Part shown: positions 31,876-35,103 of the stretch, one piece after another | Position numbering within the stretch: the first letter of the stretch is position 1 | Layout: each line of letters opens with the position of its first letter | Assembly: GCA_027622195.1 (NCBI GenBank) | Contig: JAQBZO010000019.1 | Span: 1 to 35,103, forward strand | From: Planctomycetota bacterium | GTDB lineage: Bacteria > Planctomycetota > Phycisphaerae > Phycisphaerales > SM1A02 | DNA length: 35,103 nt | Direction: 5' to 3' | Program-made: the position numbers and the translations under genes | Notes under the pieces: model-generated | The model's database searches: none | What the model saw: only the letters and a program-made list of their open reading frames with translations | What the model was told of the DNA's origin: nothing

Positions 31876-32088
31876 GTTCAGCCTGTTTTCGCCGCTTCGA
31901 TCGGGTTGGTTGGGTTGGAATGGATGAGAGACCACATAGCAACTGTGCAAATCCTGTGCCAACAGCACCAAATGGTGGTTCGAGATTCAAGAAGTGACGT
32001 TTTGTAGTCCTATAACACCGTCATTGGGCAATGTCGGACCCCGTTGAACACTCTTCCTGGCTGACTAGCATCGTGAGAGGAATCCTGC
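31876..32088. other. Divergent intergenic region between the receiver gene and rmuC
   Basis: No gene is supported. It contains a short inverted repeat, CACCA-AA-TGGTG at 31966-31977, a possible minus-strand promoter (TTGGCA at 31957-31962 and TATGTG at 31933-31938, 18-nt spacer) for the receiver-groESL unit, and the rmuC promoter listed separately. A TATAAC at 32011-32016 lacks a good -35. Confidence 0.4.
32044..32071 (+). promoter_or_regulatory. Candidate promoter of rmuC
   Basis: TTGAAC (32044-32049), a 16-nt spacer and TAGCAT (32066-32071), with AGAGGAA (32076-32082) as ribosome site 6 nt before the ATG at 32089. Confidence 0.45.
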
Positions 32089-33339
32089 ATGATTGAAACC
32101 TTCCTTGGGATTGTGTGTTTGGCGATCGTTGGTCTGGGTGTTCTGATTTATCTCCGAACTGGGAATGGGGTCGCCCCCACCGACAAAGTCTCTGAAGATC
32201 GACTCAAAGCCGACATCGAGCGACTCGAGCGAGCGCTGCGGGAAGAAATCGGACGCTCGCGAACTCGATCAACTGAGGACGCGGGTCTCCAACGAAAGGA
32301 ACTTGCGGACACTATCTCGAACGAGGCTGGTCGCACGCTGGCTGCACTCGAACTCGTGCGATCCACGGTTGAAGCGAGATTGCTCCAACTCAACACGGAC
32401 AATCAACTCAAGTTGGATCAGATGCGCGGTGTCGTCGACCATCGTTTGAAGGAGACGCTCGAACAGCGACTCGGTGAATCCTTCCGATTGGTGAGTGAGC
32501 GCCTCGAGCATGTGCAGCGGGGTCTGGGTGAAATGAAGGAACTCGCCATCCACACGGGCGAACTTCGCCATCTGCTCACGAATGTCAAGGCGCGCGGCGT
32601 GTGGAGCGAGGCTCGTCTGGAAGACCTCTTGCGCGACTTTCTCGCACCGGATCAGTTTGTTCTCAATGCTGAGACGAGTCCAGGAAGTGGCGCGTATGTC
32701 GAGTTCGCCGTTCGGATGCCGGGACGCACAGGCGAGGATCCGATCCTCCTTCCGATTGATGCGAAGTTTCCGAGAGAGGACTACGAGAGACTCTCCGCTG
32801 CGGCAGAGGCAGCGGATAAGCAAGGTGTCGAAGCGGCGAAACGCGCTCTGGTCTTGAGTGTGCGAAAGTGCGCAAAGGAAATCCGCCAGAAGTACATCCA
32901 TCCACCGCACACGACTCCATTTGGAATACTTTTTCTTCCGACTGAGGGTTTGTACGCAGAAGTACTCAGTATCGCGGGAGCGGCGGAATCGATTCAGAGC
33001 GAGTCCTCTGTGGTGATCGCGGGACCGACAACGCTCGCCGCGATCTTGATGAGTTTGCAATCTGGATTTCGGACGCTCGCCATCGAGAAGCGAACGGATG
33101 AGGTCTGGAAAATGCTCGGCGCGGTCAAGAGTGAGTTCGAAAAGTTCGGTGAGTCTGTCGACAAGGTCAAGGCTCACCTCGACAAGGCGGCGAATGCGCT
33201 CGATCAAACGGACAAGCGCACGCGCGCCATCACGCGAAAACTTCGTGAGGTCGAACAACTTCCAGCGGACGAGGCGGCGCTTCTCCTTCCGTCGACCGTT
33301 GTGGATGAAGACGACGATCAAGATGTGAATGGTGTGTGA
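32089..33339 (+). CDS. rmuC: DNA recombination protein RmuC homologue
   Basis: A 416-residue protein with a membrane helix at 3-22, a long coiled coil from about 30 to 150, and the RmuC domain at about 160-360, a PD-(D/E)XK nuclease-like fold. Recognisable segments are ARGVWSEARLEDLLRDFL, LPIDAKFPREDYERL and TPFGILFLPTEGLYAEV. RmuC limits inversions at short inverted repeats in E. coli; the biochemical activity is not well defined. The C-terminus is acidic. The ATG at 32089 has AGAGGAA 6 nt upstream. asnS begins 50 nt downstream on the same strand. Confidence 0.95.
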   Translation: MIETFLGIVCLAIVGLGVLIYLRTGNGVAPTDKVSEDRLKADIERLERALREEIGRSRTRSTEDAGLQRKELADTISNEAGRTLAALELVRSTVEARLLQLNTDNQLKLDQMRGVVDHRLKETLEQRLGESFRLVSERLEHVQRGLGEMKELAIHTGELRHLLTNVKARGVWSEARLEDLLRDFLAPDQFVLNAETSPGSGAYVEFAVRMPGRTGEDPILLPIDAKFPREDYERLSAAAEAADKQGVEAAKRALVLSVRKCAKEIRQKYIHPPHTTPFGILFLPTEGLYAEVLSIAGAAESIQSESSVVIAGPTTLAAILMSLQSGFRTLAIEKRTDEVWKMLGAVKSEFEKFGESVDKVKAHLDKAANALDQTDKRTRAITRKLREVEQLPADEAALLLPSTVVDEDDDQDVNGV

Positions 33340-33374
33340 TCAAGCACCCACGAACCGTCTCTTGAATGCGGCGG

Positions 33375-33380
33375 TACGCT
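33375..33380 (+). promoter_or_regulatory. Putative -10 for asnS
   Basis: TACGCT lies 9 nt before the ATG at 33390. Weak; co-transcription with rmuC is the alternative. Confidence 0.25.
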
Positions 33381-33389
33381 GCGACTCTC

Positions 33390-34802
33390 ATGACACCAGT
33401 TTCCATCGCGTCCATCTTTCGTCGCGGAATCGAATCGGTCGGCGAGTCCGTTCGCATTCAAGGTTGGGTGAAGACTCGACGCGACAGCAAGGCGGGCATC
33501 AGTTTTGTGCAGGTGTCTGATGGATCATGCTTCGATTCGCTTCAAGTGGTCGCTGGTGCGGTGCTCGACAATTACTCCACAGAGGTTCTCAAGGCGGGGG
33601 CAGGCTGCTCGGTGATTGCAGAGGGAACTCTTGTCTCCAGTCAGGGGAAGGGACAGTCGGTTGAGTTGCAGGCAACACGCGTGGAAATCGTTGGATGGGT
33701 GGAAGACCCAGATACGTATCCCATTTCTCCCAAGGCGCACTCGTTTGAATATCTGCGGCAGGTGGCTCACTTGCGCTCGCGGACGAATACTTTTGGAGCG
33801 ATCGGTCGCGTTCGACACACACTCGCGATGGCTGTCCACGAGTATTTTCACAACAACGAATTCCAGTGGATTCATACTCCCATCATCACGGGGAATGACT
33901 GCGAGGGCGCTGGACAGATGTTTCGTGTCAGCACCCTTGACCTCGCCAATCTGCCGCGCACTCCTGATGGCAAGGTCGACTTTTCAAAGGACTTTTTTGG
34001 AAGAGAGACCCACCTCACCGTGTCGGGACAATTGAATGTCGAGACGTGGTGCATGGCATTGTCGAAGGTGTACACCTTTGGTCCAACATTTCGCGCCGAG
34101 AACAGTAATACATCGCGACACCTCGCTGAATTTTGGATGATCGAGCCAGAAATCGCCTTCGCCAACTTGGCACAAGATGCTGATTTGGCCGAGGGATTAC
34201 TGAAGCACATGTTCACACGGTTGCTCGCGGAACGGGGCGACGACATGCGATTCTTTGCCGACCGAATCGACAAGGGTTGCATCCAACGCATCGAGGCATT
34301 GCTCGCGAGTCCGTTTGAGAGAATGGACTACTCAGACGGAGTGAAGCATCTCGAGGCGGCCGTTGCGAAGGGTCACAAGTTTGACTATCCCGTCAGTTGG
34401 GGAACGGATCTTCAGAGTGAGCACGAGCGGTACCTCACAGAAACACTCGTGGGACGTCCTGTCGTTCTGATGAATTACCCCAAGGAGATCAAGGCGTTTT
34501 ATATGCGCCTGAACGACGATGGACGCACCGTCGCTGCGATGGACATCTTGGCTCCTGGTATCGGCGAAATCGTGGGAGGAAGTCAGCGCGAAGAGAGACT
34601 TGATGTGCTCGATAGTCGCCTCGTAGAAATGAAACTCGATCCCGCCGTCTATTGGTGGTATCGCGACTTGCGGCGGTATGGCACTGTCCCCCATGCTGGA
34701 TTCGGCCTTGGATTCGAGCGCACCATTGTGTATGCGACAGGCATGGCGAATGTCCGCGATGTGATTCCGTTTTCGCGAACTCCGCAAAACTGCGAGTTCT
34801 GA
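33390..34802 (+). CDS. asnS: Asparaginyl-tRNA synthetase
   Basis: A 470-residue class IIb synthetase charging tRNA-Asn. An N-terminal OB anticodon domain ([19 protein letters not shown]) is followed by the catalytic core: [37 protein letters not shown], motif 2 [21 protein letters not shown] (read in two parts, TFRAENS and RHLAEFWM), and motif 3 [15 protein letters not shown] near the end. The combination of [11 protein letters not shown] and [12 protein letters not shown] separates AsnRS from AspRS. The ATG at 33390 is chosen over the frame's upstream start at 33366. It is convergent with the last gene, with 1 nt between stops. Confidence 0.96.
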   Translation: MTPVSIASIFRRGIESVGESVRIQGWVKTRRDSKAGISFVQVSDGSCFDSLQVVAGAVLDNYSTEVLKAGAGCSVIAEGTLVSSQGKGQSVELQATRVEIVGWVEDPDTYPISPKAHSFEYLRQVAHLRSRTNTFGAIGRVRHTLAMAVHEYFHNNEFQWIHTPIITGNDCEGAGQMFRVSTLDLANLPRTPDGKVDFSKDFFGRETHLTVSGQLNVETWCMALSKVYTFGPTFRAENSNTSRHLAEFWMIEPEIAFANLAQDADLAEGLLKHMFTRLLAERGDDMRFFADRIDKGCIQRIEALLASPFERMDYSDGVKHLEAAVAKGHKFDYPVSWGTDLQSEHERYLTETLVGRPVVLMNYPKEIKAFYMRLNDDGRTVAAMDILAPGIGEIVGGSQREERLDVLDSRLVEMKLDPAVYWWYRDLRRYGTVPHAGFGLGFERTIVYATGMANVRDVIPFSRTPQNCEF

Positions 34803-34803
34803 A

Positions 34804-35103
34804 TCAGAATCCGATCGACTTGTATGGACCTTCGGGGATCACGCCAGGGAGCAGGCGGTCGCGGAAGTACAGCCAGTCCAGCGCAACGCCGGCATCTGGG
34901 TCGTCTGGCTGCGGGTATGGGTGGCCACTCAACTCAAGCTCCTCCGGCAAGGTCGGCTTGACGATCGAGTAGACCTCAGTCGATCCATCCATGTATGAGA
35001 AGGGAATGGCGGTTGGGTCCCACATGGCGGGCCAGTCGATCCAGCCAGCCCATCCAAACGGGCCCACGGTGCCTCCCGGCATCTCCGGAAACCGTGGGTC
35101 GAT
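34804..35103 (-). CDS. C-terminal part of an unknown protein (runs off the window)
   Basis: The frame is open from the window edge (35103) to its stop at 34804-34806, about 99 residues. An ATG at 35082 exists, but the preceding codons (IDPRFPE) are also open, so the gene most likely begins outside the window. The visible part is rich in Pro, Gly, Trp and aromatic residues and ends GPYKSIGF; it has no membrane segment and I recognise no family. Its style, aromatic and Gly/Pro-rich, recalls exported planctomycete proteins such as the prepilin-like ones, but no motif supports that. Confidence 0.6.
   Translation of the reverse strand: MDPRFPEMPGGTVGPFGWAGWIDWPAMWDPTAIPFSYMDGSTEVYSIVKPTLPEELELSGHPYPQPDDPDAGVALDWLYFRDRLLPGVIPEGPYKSIGF

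Overview
The window looks like a chromosomal segment of a planctomycete, most likely of the Phycisphaerae type. This is inferred from content, not from a database match. The main pointers are large prepilin-like proteins with an N-terminal FTIVELLVV helix, a NagB-LmbE fusion, an AroD-AroE fusion, a glycine-rich RRM protein, and genes that mostly lack Shine-Dalgarno sites. Base composition is moderately GC-rich and even. I found no rRNA, tRNA, CRISPR array, transposase, integrase or phage gene, so this is core rather than accessory DNA.

Layout. 1-690: the last codons and terminator of one glycine-rich RNA-binding gene, then a complete second copy (212-616) with a near-identical 3' end. 724-6754: an SPFH membrane protein, the NagB-LmbE fusion, a lipoprotein, chorismate synthase (aroC) and an SDR oxidoreductase. 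6755-7197: a sparse stretch with a small secreted-protein ORF and hairpins. 7198-10683: AroD-AroE fusion, an unrecognised protein, phenylalanine hydroxylase and a small DUF5658-like membrane protein. 10783-13897: thiC under a TPP riboswitch, divergent from a double-AsnC regulator. 13901-18762: a TPR/HExxH protein coupled to a LolA-like protein, then a divergent YceI-like gene coupled to a polytopic membrane protein. 18764-25412: ribB with a decayed RibA-like half, an M42-type peptidase, argS, upp, a PduO-type cobalamin adenosyltransferase and a glycosylasparaginase. 25413-29324: three tandem paralogous prepilin-like genes behind a long leader. 29372-31875: a receiver-domain protein upstream of groES-groEL. 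32089-35103: rmuC, asnS and the C-terminal part of an unknown protein.

How the genes relate. aroC and aroDE belong to the shikimate pathway, whose aromatic end product phenylalanine is used by PhhA. ThiC, RibB and the cobalamin adenosyltransferase are cofactor enzymes. NagB-LmbE and glycosylasparaginase fit amino-sugar and glycoprotein breakdown. Genes are tightly packed: several convergent pairs overlap or lie 2 nt apart, and divergent pairs are often only 20-80 nt apart.

The most unusual signals are the triple prepilin array, a recurrent TANNAT-like hexamer placed about 6-9 nt before start codons (which suggests leaderless transcription), the interlocking inverted repeats by the double-AsnC regulator, and the degenerate receiver next to groESL. 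Promoter calls are by eye. All protein calls rest on motifs read from the translations.
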